From assembly GCF_031822435.1 (NCBI RefSeq), contig NZ_JAVQLW010000001.1, positions 567,501-631,500 of the forward strand: DNA of 64,000 nt. Direction: 5' to 3'. The stretch is from Paracoccus sp. MBLB3053. Lineage in GTDB: Bacteria; Pseudomonadota; Alphaproteobacteria; Rhodobacterales; Rhodobacteraceae. A program made the translations under genes and the position numbers. This document shows, piece by piece, positions 1 to 10,196 of the stretch (position 1 is the first letter of the stretch; each line of letters starts with the position of its first letter). The notes below the pieces were generated by a model. That model was not told where the DNA came from, did not search any database, and saw only the letters and a list, made by a program, of their open reading frames with translations.

Positions 1-834
1 GCGATCATTCTGACCGTGCTGGGGTTGAACACGGCCCGGAACGCCGCCGGATGGCAACCAATCACCCATACCCCCGCCCAGCGTGAGGCAATGCTTGCGG
101 GTTCATGGCGCATCATGCATCCGAACACCCCTGGCCCCCACAAAGCGGCGATCCTGCTTTCGGGATGCGACGGAGTTCATGACAACATGGATTACTGGGC
201 CGGGATCATGCTCGACCGGAACCGGATGGTCATGGTCCTGGACAGCCACATTCCGCGGCGTCTCGATCGCGTTCAGGCGTGGCGGGCGGTCTGCGCGGGA
301 CAGGTGCTGCCTGGCTCGGAACGCGCGGGCGACCTTGCCGTTGCCCTCGACGCCCTGCACCGCATGCCCGGGGTGGACCCATCCGAGACGCTTGTGCTTG
401 GCGCGTCGCATGGCGGCTGGACCGCGATGGAACTGATGTCCGAACTGAACGAACCTATGCCGCCACCCGGACTTTCGGCATGGCCCCGGCCACCCGCGGA
501 ACTCGCCGCCCAGATCGGCCCGCTGGTCCTGCTTTATCCCTATTGCGGGATGCTCAGCCATGGCGACGAAGCGCGCTGGCCACAGCATGTGAGCGGGCTG
601 ATGATCCTTGCCCAGAATGACAGCATCACCGATCCCACTGCGTGCCGCAGCATGGCCGACAAGCTGGTCGGAAAGGCCGCCGATCTGCACATGGTCACCC
701 TGCCCGGCACCAATCACGGCTTCGATCAAAGCGAGCGATCGGCGCTGTCCTCGCTTGAGTTCGACCCGGCTGCCCGCAGCAAGGCGACGGGTCTGGTGGA
801 GGATTTCCTGCAGGATTTTGCATCTGCCCATTGA
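1..834 (+). CDS. Alpha/beta hydrolase, dienelactone-hydrolase-like (5' end missing)
   Basis: The reading frame is open to the left edge, so the gene probably starts outside the window. A GTG at 16 is possible, but the preceding codons continue a hydrophobic stretch (AIILTVLGL) that looks like the end of a signal or anchor segment. Counting from 16, a G-A-S-H-G nucleophile elbow (Ser about 131), an acidic residue in NDSITD (about 202-206) and a His in GTNHGF (about 234) form a plausible Ser-Asp-His triad in the right order for a dienelactone-hydrolase-type fold. Substrate unknown. It lies 41 bp upstream of fmt on the same strand and may be co-transcribed with it. An overlapping open frame on the other strand has no recognisable motifs. 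Confidence 0.72.
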   Translation, partial: AIILTVLGLNTARNAAGWQPITHTPAQREAMLAGSWRIMHPNTPGPHKAAILLSGCDGVHDNMDYWAGIMLDRNRMVMVLDSHIPRRLDRVQAWRAVCAGQVLPGSERAGDLAVALDALHRMPGVDPSETLVLGASHGGWTAMELMSELNEPMPPPGLSAWPRPPAELAAQIGPLVLLYPYCGMLSHGDEARWPQHVSGLMILAQNDSITDPTACRSMADKLVGKAADLHMVTLPGTNHGFDQSERSALSSLEFDPAARSKATGLVEDFLQDFASAH

Positions 835-875
835 TCCGCGCTATGAGGACCCCGACAGGAACAAGGGTCAGGCAC

Positions 876-1769
876 ATGCGCGTCATCTTCATGGGAACCC
901 CGGATTTTTCGGTGCCGGCGTTGCGGGCCATCGCGGCGCGACACGAGGTCGTGGCCGTCTATTCCCAGCCGCCCCGGGCCGCGGGCCGGGGGCAGAAGCC
1001 CCGCCCTTCGCCCGTCCATCAGGCTGCCGAGGAGCTCGGACTTTCGGTCCGCACGCCAGAACGCCTGAAATCGCCCGAGGACCAGGCGGATTTTGCCTCG
1101 CTTGGCGCAGATGTCGCGGTGGTGGTGGCTTATGGGCTGATCCTGCCACAATCCGTCCTGGATGCGCCCCGATTGGGCTGCCTGAATATCCACGCCTCGC
1201 TTTTGCCGCGCTGGCGGGGCGCGGCACCGATTCATCGCGCCATCATGTCAGGGGACGCCGAGACCGGGGTGGCGATCATGCAGATGGAAGCCGGCCTGGA
1301 CACAGGCCCGGTGCTGGCCGAAACCCGCACCCCGATCGATGCGCTGGACACGACGTCTGACCTGCATGATCGACTGGCCGAGATGGGGGCAGAATTGATC
1401 GTCGAGACGCTCGATCGACTTCCGCTAGCCGCCATTCCGCAGCCGGCCGCAGGCGTGACCTATGCAAACAAGATCGACAAGGCCGAGGCCCGGATCGACT
1501 GGTCCCGCCCCGCCGCAGAAATCGACCGGCAGATCCGCGCCCTTTCCCCCTTTCCCGGGGCCTGGTGCATGGTCGGCGATGAAAGGATCAAGCTTCTGCG
1601 TTCGCGGATGGCAACCGGCGCAGGCCAGGCGGGCCAGGTGCTGGAAGGTTTCACCATTGCCTGCGGCGATGGCGCGATCGAGGTTCTCGAAGCACAGCGG
1701 CAGGGCAAGCGCTCCATGCAGGCGACCGAGATCCTGCGCGGCCTGACTCTTCCGGAAAGGCTCGACTAA
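876..1769 (+). CDS. fmt: Methionyl-tRNA formyltransferase
   Basis: Cytoplasmic enzyme that formylates Met-tRNA(fMet) using 10-formyl-tetrahydrofolate, producing the initiator tRNA. The 297-residue protein begins [14 protein letters not shown], the usual Fmt N-terminus. The formyl-THF-binding loop [11 protein letters not shown] lies near residues 108-118. The catalytic Asn-His-Asp set is visible as N104, H106 and D142 (LDTGP). The C-terminal tRNA-binding domain follows from about residue 205 (the ALSPFPGAW region). The ATG at 876 is preferred over an upstream in-frame TTG at 831 because it gives the family N-terminus and has AAGGG about 10 bp ahead. Length is normal. No def gene is adjacent within the window. 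Confidence 0.96.
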   Translation: MRVIFMGTPDFSVPALRAIAARHEVVAVYSQPPRAAGRGQKPRPSPVHQAAEELGLSVRTPERLKSPEDQADFASLGADVAVVVAYGLILPQSVLDAPRLGCLNIHASLLPRWRGAAPIHRAIMSGDAETGVAIMQMEAGLDTGPVLAETRTPIDALDTTSDLHDRLAEMGAELIVETLDRLPLAAIPQPAAGVTYANKIDKAEARIDWSRPAAEIDRQIRALSPFPGAWCMVGDERIKLLRSRMATGAGQAGQVLEGFTIACGDGAIEVLEAQRQGKRSMQATEILRGLTLPERLD

Positions 1770-1887
1770 GCCGCCGTCATTGCAGCATTTTCATCACATT
1801 GCCCGGCCGCGTTTCAACTCGATCGCGTGGACCGGGCCTTTGCATGATAGCATCCTGCCTGGCTGAAGTCGCAGTGGAGGCAATGCG

Positions 1888-2436
1888 ATGGACGAAATGA
1901 TACGGGTCATGGCGGCGAATTGGTGGGTGCTGCTGTTGCGCGGGATCGCGGCGATCCTGTTCGGGCTCCTCGCGCTGATCTGGCCGGGACTCACGGTCTA
2001 TGTGCTGCTGATCTTCTTTGGCGCATTCGCGATATTCGACGGCATTCTGGCGCTGTTCACGGCGTTTCAGCGGCGCAAGACGGATGAACGCTGGTGGGCC
2101 TGGGCGCTTGATGGCGGCCTGTCGATCGCAATTGGCGTGATGGCGCTGTTCTGGACCGAGGCGACGGCCCTTGCCTTCATCATCTGGATGGCAATCTGGG
2201 GTGTCATTGCCGGTGTCTTCCGCATCGTCGCCGCGATCCGGCTGCGCAATGAAATCGAGGGCGAATGGGCGCTGGGGCTCAGCGGGCTGCTTTTGGTCTT
2301 GTGGGGCGTGCTGATGGCGATGCTGCCGGCGGCGGGGCTCCTGAGCCTTGCCTGGCTCATCGGGACATTCGCCATCCTCATCGGGGTGACGCTCATCGTC
2401 CTTGCGTTCCGCCTGCGAAAGATCAAGGACGCCTAG
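1888..2436 (+). CDS. HdeD/DUF308 family membrane protein
   Basis: A 182-residue, strongly hydrophobic protein with about six predicted membrane segments arranged as short helical hairpins, the architecture of the HdeD (DUF308) family. HdeD is linked to acid resistance in E. coli, but most homologues have no defined role. The N-terminus MDEMIRVMAANWWVLLLRG resembles family members I recall. GGAGG stands about 8 bp before the ATG. The gene is monocistronic and converges on hrpB; the two stop codons share CTAG at 2433-2436. Family assignment is fairly sure; any acid-stress role is inference. Confidence 0.85.
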   Translation: MDEMIRVMAANWWVLLLRGIAAILFGLLALIWPGLTVYVLLIFFGAFAIFDGILALFTAFQRRKTDERWWAWALDGGLSIAIGVMALFWTEATALAFIIWMAIWGVIAGVFRIVAAIRLRNEIEGEWALGLSGLLLVLWGVLMAMLPAAGLLSLAWLIGTFAILIGVTLIVLAFRLRKIKDA

Positions 2437-4841
2437 GTGCCGCGCGGCTTGGCCCGGGTCGTCGGATCAGCCTCAAGGGGGTTCTCGGGCCAGGGGTGAC
2501 GCGGGTAGCGGCCGCGCATGTCCTTTCGCACTTCCGCATAGCCCCCGGTCCAGAACCCCGGCAGATCGGTCGTCACGGCAATCGGCTTTCCCCCGGGCGA
2601 CAGCATCGAGATCCGCAAGGCCCGTCCCCCGACAACCGGGTGGCGGGCAAGACCGAACAACTCCTGCAGCTTGAGTTCGATCGACGGCGTTTCGTGGTCA
2701 TAGTCGATTGGCACCTTTCGGCCGAGCGGCGTGACGAAATGGGCGGGCGCAGCCTGATCAAGACGCTGCTGCCCAGACCAGCCGATCTTCGCCTTGAGCG
2801 CCTCGGACAGATCGAGCCCCCTCAGGTCGGCCGCCGTTCGCACCCCGAGCAGATAGGGCAGCAGCCATTCTGGATCGGCAAGCAGGCTTTCGTCGTCGAC
2901 CGGGCCAAGCTCGGCGATCAGGGCGATCCGCGCCCGCAGCCGTGCAGCCCCCGCCGTCCAGTAGAGACCCAGCGCCCTGAGCCCGTCGAAAGCGGCGCGC
3001 GCCATCGCCTCGGGGTCGGGATCGTCAAGCGCCCGGTCCGACAGCAGCACCGAACCCAGCCGTTCCTGACAGCGTGCGATGACGCGGTTGTCGCGGCGTG
3101 ACCATTCGACCACTTCAACCGTTTCGATCATGTCACCGAACAGGCTGCGGATCTCGGTCTCATCGATTGCCGACGCCATGCGGATGCAGGCTTCGCGGGC
3201 ATCGCCGTCAAGATCCGTCGCAACGATGAAGCGGGCATTCGCAAGCGGATCGCCGTCGCGCAGTATGGCTCCCTTGCCTCCTGACAGGACATAGCGCGGC
3301 TGATCGCCCCTTCGACGCGCGCCGATCCGGTCGGGATAGGCAAGCGCAGCGGCTGCCCCCACCGACAGCCCCTTTCCCTCGGGCGCCATGCGACGAAGGC
3401 GCTTCGCCTCGTCCCGGATGCGGTGCAACGCACCTGCATTCACCGGCCATGGATGGCGCGCCTCATATCCTTTGAGGTCGCGGATGGCACGCAGTCGCGG
3501 AGTGATATCCGCCGGAGCGCCAGTCAGGGGATCGCGCTCGCCCATCAGCGCCGCAAGCTCGGCCGCATCCCGGCCCGCGACGACGAGCATATGCGCCAGA
3601 CGCGGATGCAAGGGCAGGCCGGCCAAAGCCCGGCCATGAGGCGTGATACGTTCATCGCGGTCAAGCGCGCCCAGATCCCGCAGCAAACTCCGCGCCTCGC
3701 ACAGGGCGGATTCGGGCGGCGGGGTCAGAAAGGCAAGCTCGCTGCCGTCCGAGCCCCAGTTCGCCAGTTCCAGCGCCAGCCCGGCCAGATCTGCCACGGC
3801 GATTTCGGGCGGGGCGAAAGCGGGCAATGCACCTTCTTCGGCCTTGGCCCACATCCGGTAGCAGATACCCGGCGCAACCCGTCCGGCGCGACCGCGCCGC
3901 TGTTCGGCCTCGGCCCGGCTCACGCGTTCCGTCACCAGGCGGGACATGCCAGAGCCGGGATCAAAGCGCGCACGCCGCGCCCTGCCAGCATCCACGACCA
4001 CCTTCACATCGGGGATCGTCAGAGAGGTTTCGGCAATCGAGGTCGCAAGCACGATCCGCCGCCGCCCCCGAGCAGGCTGCATGGCCGCGCGCTGCGCCTT
4101 GAAATCCATCGCCCCGAACAGCGGCACGATCTCGGCATCCACGTCGATCATGGCGGCAACGCGTCGGATCTCGCCCTCTCCCGGCAGGAATGTCAGGATG
4201 GTTCCCCCCGTCTCGCGCGTCGCGGCCTCGGCCTCGCGAACCAGCCGCGCGGCCTCGGGGATCAGTCGCGCTCCGGCAGGCAGCGGCCGATCCAGCCAGC
4301 GGGTTTCTACAGGAAACGCCCGCCCCTCGGATCGGATCACCGGGGCCGCATCGAGCAATGCCGCGACCGGCTCGGCATCAAGCGTCGCGGACATCACCAG
4401 CACCACAAGATCCGGCCGCAGCGCCGCCCGTGATTCCCATGTCAGCGCCAGCCCCAGGTCCGCGTTCAGGCTGCGTTCGTGGAATTCGTCGAAGATCACG
4501 CAACCGATGCCGGGAAGCTCGGGATCGGACTGCAGCATGCGGGTCAGGATGCCCTCGGTCACGACCTCGATCCGTCGGCCTGGAACAGCTTCGCCACGAA
4601 TGCGATAGCCCACGGTCTCGCCGACAGCTTCGCCCAGAGTTTCGGCCATGCGCTCGGCACTCGCGCGGGCGGCAAGGCGGCGCGGTTCAAGCATGACGAT
4701 CCGCCCCTTGATCACCGGCAGAAGGGCCAGCGGAACGCGCGTCGTCTTGCCCGCGCCGGGCGGCGCCATCAGAACGGCACGGCCCTGCGCGACCAGCGCG
4801 GCAGTCAGTTCGGGAAGGACGGATTCGATGGGCAGGGTCAT
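2433..4841 (-). CDS. hrpB: ATP-dependent RNA helicase HrpB
   Basis: DEAH/DExH-box helicase of the HrpB group, 802 residues, close to the usual length. Walker A APPGAGKTT lies at residues 26-34, the DEFH box at about 118-121, motif III SAT around 155, and motif VI as QRRGRAGR further on. A helicase-associated domain and the HrpB C-terminal domain fill the rest. Its cellular job is poorly defined; family members are non-essential helicases. The gene stands alone between two plus-strand genes. Its stop overlaps that of the DUF308 gene by 4 bp. Confidence 0.95.
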   Translation of the reverse strand: MTLPIESVLPELTAALVAQGRAVLMAPPGAGKTTRVPLALLPVIKGRIVMLEPRRLAARASAERMAETLGEAVGETVGYRIRGEAVPGRRIEVVTEGILTRMLQSDPELPGIGCVIFDEFHERSLNADLGLALTWESRAALRPDLVVLVMSATLDAEPVAALLDAAPVIRSEGRAFPVETRWLDRPLPAGARLIPEAARLVREAEAATRETGGTILTFLPGEGEIRRVAAMIDVDAEIVPLFGAMDFKAQRAAMQPARGRRRIVLATSIAETSLTIPDVKVVVDAGRARRARFDPGSGMSRLVTERVSRAEAEQRRGRAGRVAPGICYRMWAKAEEGALPAFAPPEIAVADLAGLALELANWGSDGSELAFLTPPPESALCEARSLLRDLGALDRDERITPHGRALAGLPLHPRLAHMLVVAGRDAAELAALMGERDPLTGAPADITPRLRAIRDLKGYEARHPWPVNAGALHRIRDEAKRLRRMAPEGKGLSVGAAAALAYPDRIGARRRGDQPRYVLSGGKGAILRDGDPLANARFIVATDLDGDAREACIRMASAIDETEIRSLFGDMIETVEVVEWSRRDNRVIARCQERLGSVLLSDRALDDPDPEAMARAAFDGLRALGLYWTAGAARLRARIALIAELGPVDDESLLADPEWLLPYLLGVRTAADLRGLDLSEALKAKIGWSGQQRLDQAAPAHFVTPLGRKVPIDYDHETPSIELKLQELFGLARHPVVGGRALRISMLSPGGKPIAVTTDLPGFWTGGYAEVRKDMRGRYPRHPWPENPLEADPTTRAKPRGT

Positions 4842-5048
4842 TCAGGGCTTATGCCAAAGGCAGCACATGGCGAAAAGCCTTGCTCCACCGGATCCAATTC
4901 TTGCGGGCTTCCGCGCGAGGGATGCACACCGCCGCGCCCGATGCCGAACGGGCCAATGCCCCTCGCCCAACTTCTGACGGCGCCGCCCTCTACAAATCAG
5001 CCCGCCTTCTGCATATCTTGAGCGATACGAAATAAGACCGGGGACAGG

Positions 5049-6416
5049 ATGGGCATCGCGGACGATCTGATGCAGGGGCTGGGGATCTCGGACCCGGTGA
5101 TCCGGCTGGGCGTGACCGGGCTTTCACGGGCGGGCAAGACCGTCTTTATCACTTCGCTGGTTGCGAACCTGCTGGACCGGGGCCGGATGACCGCCCTTCG
5201 GGCGGCTGCGGACGGATCGCTGAAATCGGCATGGTTGCAACCGCAACCCGACGATACGGTGCCGCGCTTCGACTTTGAACGCCATCTTGCCGCGATGACC
5301 GGCCCCGACCCCCATTGGCCCGAGGGGACGCGTCATGTCAGCCAGTTGCGCCTGTCGCTGCGGTTGCAGCGCCGAGGCTTACTTTCCGGCTGGCGCGGTC
5401 AGCAGGTCGTCCATCTCGACATTGTGGACTATCCAGGCGAATGGCTGCTGGACCTGAGGTTGATGGACAAGGATTTCGACGCCTGGTCGAGCGAGGTGCT
5501 CGAACGCGCCAAGGGCCGCCCCGGAGCCCAGGCGTTCCATGATGCGCTTGCCGCCAGCAGTCGCGAACAGTTCGACGAAACCGCTGCGCAAAAGCTCGCG
5601 GCCGCCTATACCCTGCACCTGCACCAATCGCGCGATGCGGGCTGGTCGGATTGCACCCCCGGCCGGTTCCTGATGCCCGGCGAGCTGGAAGGTTCACCCG
5701 CCCTGACCTTCACGCCCCTGCCCGCCGAGTTTCGAGACACCCCGGTCTGGCGTGAATTCGCGCGCCGGTTCGGCTCATACAAATCCCGCGTGGTGAAGCC
5801 GTTCTTTCGCGATCACTTTGCCCGGATCGACCGCCAGGTCGTGTTGATGGACGTGCTGGGCGCGATCCATGCAGGCCCCCAGGCGGTCGAGGACATGCGG
5901 CGCGCCATGGCCGATATCCTGACGGCTTTTCGCCCCGGTCGCGCGGGGTGGCTTGCGCAGCTTCTGGGCACAAGGCGGGTGGGACGCATCCTGTTCGCCG
6001 CGACCAAGGCCGACCATCTGCACCATATCCAGCATCCGCGACTGACCGCGATCACCGGGGCCATGCTGCGCGAGGCCCGCGACCGCGCCGATTTCTCAGG
6101 TGCGCGCACCGAGGCCATGTCCATCGCCAGCCTGCGCAGCACGACCGAGGAAACGATCAAGCAGGATGGCGAGGAACTGCCCGCCGTGCGAGGCACGTTG
6201 ATGGACGGCCGCCAAGCCGCGTTCTATCCGGGCGAACTGCCGGCCAACCCGGCGGAACTGCTGGTTCACGCCCGTCAGGGCGCAGATAACTGGCTTGACG
6301 GGGATTATGCGATCATGGATTTCGCGCCCGCACCCAACACGATGCGACCCGGCGACGGCCCGCCCCATATCCGCCTGGACCGGGCTGCCGAATTCCTGAT
6401 TGGCGACCAGATCTGA
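5049..6416 (+). CDS. YcjX family P-loop GTPase-like protein (DUF463)
   Basis: 455 residues with a P-loop GLSRAGKT at about 24-31 and a DIVDYPGEWLLDL segment at about 123-135 that fits a G3/switch region. This is the YcjX/DUF463 family, predicted cytoplasmic nucleotide-binding proteins associated with envelope stress in enterobacteria. The start has GGGGACAGG just upstream. It is followed after 12 bp by the YcjF-like gene, the conserved ycjX-ycjF pairing, and then by a cell-wall synthase. The pairing suggests an envelope role; the biochemical function is unknown. Confidence 0.88.
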   Translation: MGIADDLMQGLGISDPVIRLGVTGLSRAGKTVFITSLVANLLDRGRMTALRAAADGSLKSAWLQPQPDDTVPRFDFERHLAAMTGPDPHWPEGTRHVSQLRLSLRLQRRGLLSGWRGQQVVHLDIVDYPGEWLLDLRLMDKDFDAWSSEVLERAKGRPGAQAFHDALAASSREQFDETAAQKLAAAYTLHLHQSRDAGWSDCTPGRFLMPGELEGSPALTFTPLPAEFRDTPVWREFARRFGSYKSRVVKPFFRDHFARIDRQVVLMDVLGAIHAGPQAVEDMRRAMADILTAFRPGRAGWLAQLLGTRRVGRILFAATKADHLHHIQHPRLTAITGAMLREARDRADFSGARTEAMSIASLRSTTEETIKQDGEELPAVRGTLMDGRQAAFYPGELPANPAELLVHARQGADNWLDGDYAIMDFAPAPNTMRPGDGPPHIRLDRAAEFLIGDQI

Positions 6417-6428
6417 AAAGGAAGGACC

Positions 6429-7583
6429 ATGGCTGAACCTCCAAAGCGCCGCGGACCAGTCCTGATCGAAATGGGCGAGCCTGATGGTTCGATCCGCGGC
6501 AAGGCCACGGCAGCGCCCAGCGGCCCAGAGCCGGTGACCCGCTTGGAGAATGATACAGGCACGGGTGATGATCGGCGCGATCGGCGCGCCCCGCGTGCCG
6601 AACCGCGCGATGGCGAAACCCTTCCCTCACCCGCAGACGCCCCGATGATTGATGATGGCAGGCCATCGGCCCTGCCCCAGCCGCGCACCATGCAGCTTGT
6701 CACCCGGCTAGTCGGCGGCGGGCCGTCGAAGCTGACCCGCTTCTTCATCAATACCGGCGTCGCACTATTCAGCTTTCTGCTGTCCGTGGCCGCGCTGCGC
6801 TATCTCGGCGAGCTCTTGAACAGCTACCCGTTGCTGGGCTGGATCGGCATCCTGCTGATGGTCATGTTCTGCATCGCCGCACTTGGCATGGCCTGGAGGG
6901 AATACCGCGCCTGGTCGCGCTTTGCCGCGATTGACGGGATCAACCGGGCGGCGGGCGCGGCCATGGCCGCGGGTGACGTGAAGGCGGCGCAGACGGTGGT
7001 CAGCAAGCTCGAGCATCTCTACCGCGGGCGCGACGAGCTTGACTGGGGCCGCAAGCGCCTGGCCGAGCACAGGGCTGAAGCCTATGACGCGACCACCCTG
7101 ATCGCGATGGCCGAAACCGAACTGCTTGCCCCCCTGGACCAACAGGCGCGGCGCGAGATCGAGGCGGCGGCACGCACGGTTGCCGCCGCGACGGCGCTCA
7201 TTCCGCTTGCCCTCGCTGATGTGGTGGCGGCATTGGCCGCGAACCTGCGGATGATCCGCCGCATGGCTGAAATCTATGGCGGCCGCGCCGGTGCGGTCGG
7301 GGGCTGGCGCCTGGCCCGGACGGTCATGACACATCTCGTTGCGACGGGGGCCGTCGCGGCTGGGGACGACCTGATCCACACTGTCGCTGGTGGCGGCATT
7401 CTCGCGCGCGTGTCCAAACGCTTTGGCGAGGGCGTGGTCAACGGGGCGCTCACCGCCCGCGTCGGCATCGCCGCCATGGAGGTCTGCCGGCCGCTTCCCT
7501 TTGTCCAGCAGCCCGTGCCGAAAGTTGGAAACCTGATCGCGCGCGGCCTGAAAGGCCTTTTCGGAGATGACGAACCCAAGTGA
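6429..7583 (+). CDS. YcjF-like inner-membrane protein (TIGR01620/DUF697)
   Basis: 384 residues. The first 95 or so are hydrophilic, charged and low-complexity. Two membrane helices follow at about 110-165 (FFINTGVALFSFLLSVAALR and GWIGILLMVMFCIAALGMAW). The C-terminal half is rich in Ala and helical, matching DUF697, with a further hydrophobic stretch near 245-270. It forms an operon with the upstream YcjX-type gene (12 bp gap). Presumably it sits in the cytoplasmic membrane and works with YcjX. Function unknown. Confidence 0.85.
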   Translation: MAEPPKRRGPVLIEMGEPDGSIRGKATAAPSGPEPVTRLENDTGTGDDRRDRRAPRAEPRDGETLPSPADAPMIDDGRPSALPQPRTMQLVTRLVGGGPSKLTRFFINTGVALFSFLLSVAALRYLGELLNSYPLLGWIGILLMVMFCIAALGMAWREYRAWSRFAAIDGINRAAGAAMAAGDVKAAQTVVSKLEHLYRGRDELDWGRKRLAEHRAEAYDATTLIAMAETELLAPLDQQARREIEAAARTVAAATALIPLALADVVAALAANLRMIRRMAEIYGGRAGAVGGWRLARTVMTHLVATGAVAAGDDLIHTVAGGGILARVSKRFGEGVVNGALTARVGIAAMEVCRPLPFVQQPVPKVGNLIARGLKGLFGDDEPK

Positions 7584-7646
7584 CTGCGCGCCGTGTGGCT
7601 GGGTCTTTTTCCGTCGAAAAGGCTCTTTGTTCATCTATGATTGGGC

Positions 7647-9719
7647 ATGAGCTCGCGCCGCTTCGCATCACTCCTGCTTGCCATTGTCCTGGTGCTTGGT
7701 ATCGGCGCCGGAATGCGGGACCGGTTTGACGACTGGGTGGCGGCGACCGATCTTCCCCGGCTCGATGTGCCGGTTGGGGTCGAGGTTCTGGCGCGCGATG
7801 GATCTCTGCTGCGTGCCTTTCAGGTGGGCGACGGTCGTTGGCGACTGGAACCCGGATCGGTCGACCCCTCGTTTCTGGACATGCTGACCCTTTGGGAGGA
7901 TCGGCGCTTCGCTTCGCATCGCGGCATCGACCCGGCAGCGATCCTCCGCGCGGGCTGGCAGGCGATGCGGCATGGCCGCATCGTGTCGGGCGGCTCGACG
8001 CTGACGATGCAGGTCGCCCGGTTGCTCGAAGACGGGCCAACCGGCAGATGGGACGGAAAGTTGCGGCAGGTGCGACTGGCGCTGGCCCTTGAACGCAAGC
8101 TGCCGAAAGCCGCGATACTCGATCTCTATCTGCGGCTCGCCCCTTACGGCGCGAATGTCGAAGGCATCCGCGCAGCGAGCCTGCAATGGTTCGGCAAGGA
8201 ACCGCGTCGGCTGACGCCGGCGCAGGCCGCGTTGCTTGTGGCCCTGCCGCAATCGCCCGAGACAAGGCGGCCCGATCGCTTTCCAGGTGCTGCCCGGCGC
8301 GCACGCGACCGTGTGCTTGCGCGCGCGGCGAAACAGGGGCTGATCTCCGGCGCCGAGGCCATGGCGGCAATGACCGAACCCGTCCCGACGGCCCGGCGCA
8401 GCTTCCCGGCACTGGCCCCGCTGCTGGCGGCCAGGCTTATCCGCGAGAACCCTGGCGCGGGACGGATCGAAACGACGATTGACGCCCGGCTTCAACGCAG
8501 AGCCGAAGCGCTTGCCTCGCGCGCGGTGCAAGGGGCTGGCCGAAGGCTCTCGGCCGCGATCCTGCTCGCCGACCATCGTTCGGGCGAGATACTCGCCGAA
8601 GTAGGCGCGGCCGACTGGACGGATCAAGGCTCGGCCGGTTTCGTGGACATGACCCGGGCATGGCGTTCGCCCGGTTCGACGCTGAAGCCCTTTGCCTATG
8701 CCTTGGCCTTCGATGCCGGGCTTGCCCATCCCGAGACCCTGATCGAGGACCGTCCGAGCACCTTCGGCCGGTGGCAACCGCAGAATTTCGATCACCAGTT
8801 TCGCGGCACGGTCAGCTTGCGGCAGGCGCTGATCTGGTCGCTGAACATTCCCGTCGTGAAACTGGCCGAGGCGATCGGCCCGAACCGCCTGGCCCAAGGG
8901 CTGGATCGCGCCGGGATCGCGCTGCGACTGCCCGCAGAGACCGCCGGGCTGGCATTGGTGCTGGGCGGCGCGGGCGTGACGCTGGAAGGGCTCGCGACCG
9001 GCTATGCGACGATCGCAAGGGGTGGGCGAGGAGTTGCTCTTTCTGCACTGCCTGGCAGAGCCCACCCCCTGACCGATGCGGTTTTCAGCGCAGTCGCAGC
9101 CTGGCAGGTAAGCGACATCCTCGCCGGAAATCCGGCACCGCATGGGGCGAGGCAAAGGCAGTTTGCTTACAAAACGGGCACATCTTACGGTCATCGTGAC
9201 GCGCTGTCGGTCGGCTTCGATGGCGCCCATGTCGGCGCGGTCTGGCTAGGGCGACCGGACGGAACGGCGGTTCCCGGGGCATTCGGGGGCGATCTCGCTG
9301 CGCCCGTCCTCTTTGACCTGTTCGACATGATATCCCCGGTCCCGCTACCTCCGCCGCCCGGCGAGACTCTGACGCTGCCCAACAGCGCCTTGCCATTGCC
9401 GCTTCGCCGTTTTGCCGCTTCGGGACAGGTCAGTCGGGTTGCCGCCGGACCTTCTGCGCCTGATCGGCTGACGCTCGCCTTTCCTCCGGATGGCGCGATT
9501 ATCGACGGTCGGGGACCGATCATCGTCAAGGCCAGGGGCGGCCGCGGGCCCTGGACATTCCTTGTAAACGGTCGGCCAGCCACCATCGCTTCGCACCGAC
9601 CGGAGAGCCTGATTTCCGGACCCGGGCCGGGCTTTGCCCATTTCACGGTCATCGATGCGGATGGGAACTCGGCCACGGCAACGGTGAAGGCGGAACAACA
9701 CGAATTAACGTTGCGTTGA
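7647..9719 (+). CDS. pbpC: Penicillin-binding protein 1C (bifunctional peptidoglycan synthase)
   Basis: 690 residues: an N-terminal membrane anchor (about 5-22), a GT51 glycosyltransferase domain, a transpeptidase domain and a C-terminal BiPBP_C-type domain (about 610-690). GT51 signatures are EDRRFASHRGID from residue 83 and GGSTLTMQ at 114-121. Transpeptidase motifs are STLK at 343-346, SLN at 397-399 and KTGTS from 508. It polymerises and crosslinks periplasmic peptidoglycan. ATG 7647 is preferred to the in-frame TTG at 7641. The alpha-2-macroglobulin-like partner often encoded next to pbpC is not in this window. It lies about 60 bp after the ycjX-ycjF pair. Confidence 0.95.
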   Translation: MSSRRFASLLLAIVLVLGIGAGMRDRFDDWVAATDLPRLDVPVGVEVLARDGSLLRAFQVGDGRWRLEPGSVDPSFLDMLTLWEDRRFASHRGIDPAAILRAGWQAMRHGRIVSGGSTLTMQVARLLEDGPTGRWDGKLRQVRLALALERKLPKAAILDLYLRLAPYGANVEGIRAASLQWFGKEPRRLTPAQAALLVALPQSPETRRPDRFPGAARRARDRVLARAAKQGLISGAEAMAAMTEPVPTARRSFPALAPLLAARLIRENPGAGRIETTIDARLQRRAEALASRAVQGAGRRLSAAILLADHRSGEILAEVGAADWTDQGSAGFVDMTRAWRSPGSTLKPFAYALAFDAGLAHPETLIEDRPSTFGRWQPQNFDHQFRGTVSLRQALIWSLNIPVVKLAEAIGPNRLAQGLDRAGIALRLPAETAGLALVLGGAGVTLEGLATGYATIARGGRGVALSALPGRAHPLTDAVFSAVAAWQVSDILAGNPAPHGARQRQFAYKTGTSYGHRDALSVGFDGAHVGAVWLGRPDGTAVPGAFGGDLAAPVLFDLFDMISPVPLPPPPGETLTLPNSALPLPLRRFAASGQVSRVAAGPSAPDRLTLAFPPDGAIIDGRGPIIVKARGGRGPWTFLVNGRPATIASHRPESLISGPGPGFAHFTVIDADGNSATATVKAEQHELTLR

Positions 9720-9764
9720 TCCTCTAAGGCTTTTCATTGGCCGCTTTTGCGACATATTCGCCCC

Positions 9765-10196
9765 ATGCTGCATGTTGACGACCAAATCACGATTCACGAA
9801 TGGGAACTGTCAGAACAGTTCAGCCGGTCCCAGGGACCGGGCGGTCAGAACGTGAACAAGGTTGAGACCGCTGTCGAACTGCGCTTCGAGGCTGAACGCT
9901 CGCCCGGTCTCAGCCCGGCCGTCAAGACCCGGCTGCGCCGAATTGCGGGAAGACGCTGGACACAGGATGGTGCTATCCTGATCCGAGCGGAGGAGACGCG
10001 AAGTCAGGCCAGAAACCGCGAAATCGCGCGCGAACGGCTGGTCGAGATGATCCGGCAGGCGCTCATCGCGCCGCGCAAGCGGATCGCCACCCGACCGACA
10101 TTGGGCAGCCAGAAGCGCAGGCTCGCGGCAAAGACACAAAGAGGGACGGTCAAGTCCCTGCGCGGCAGGATCCGCGAATCCGAGGGAGGCGAATGA
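9765..10196 (+). CDS. arfB: Alternative ribosome-rescue factor ArfB (class I RF-like, GGQ protein)
   Basis: 143 residues with the peptidyl-tRNA hydrolysis motif GPGGQNVNK (GGQ at 26-28) and a basic, Lys/Arg-rich C-terminal tail (about 105-138). That tail inserts into the empty mRNA channel in the YaeJ/ArfB family. There is no stop-codon recognition domain, which separates it from RF1/RF2. It releases stalled peptides from non-stop ribosomes, backing up tmRNA-SmpB (smpB is at 14342). ATG 9765 gives the family N-terminus; a TTG at 9747 is less likely. Its stop overlaps the start of the Nudix gene (ATGA), so the two are probably translationally coupled. Confidence 0.93.
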   Translation: MLHVDDQITIHEWELSEQFSRSQGPGGQNVNKVETAVELRFEAERSPGLSPAVKTRLRRIAGRRWTQDGAILIRAEETRSQARNREIARERLVEMIRQALIAPRKRIATRPTLGSQKRRLAAKTQRGTVKSLRGRIRESEGGE

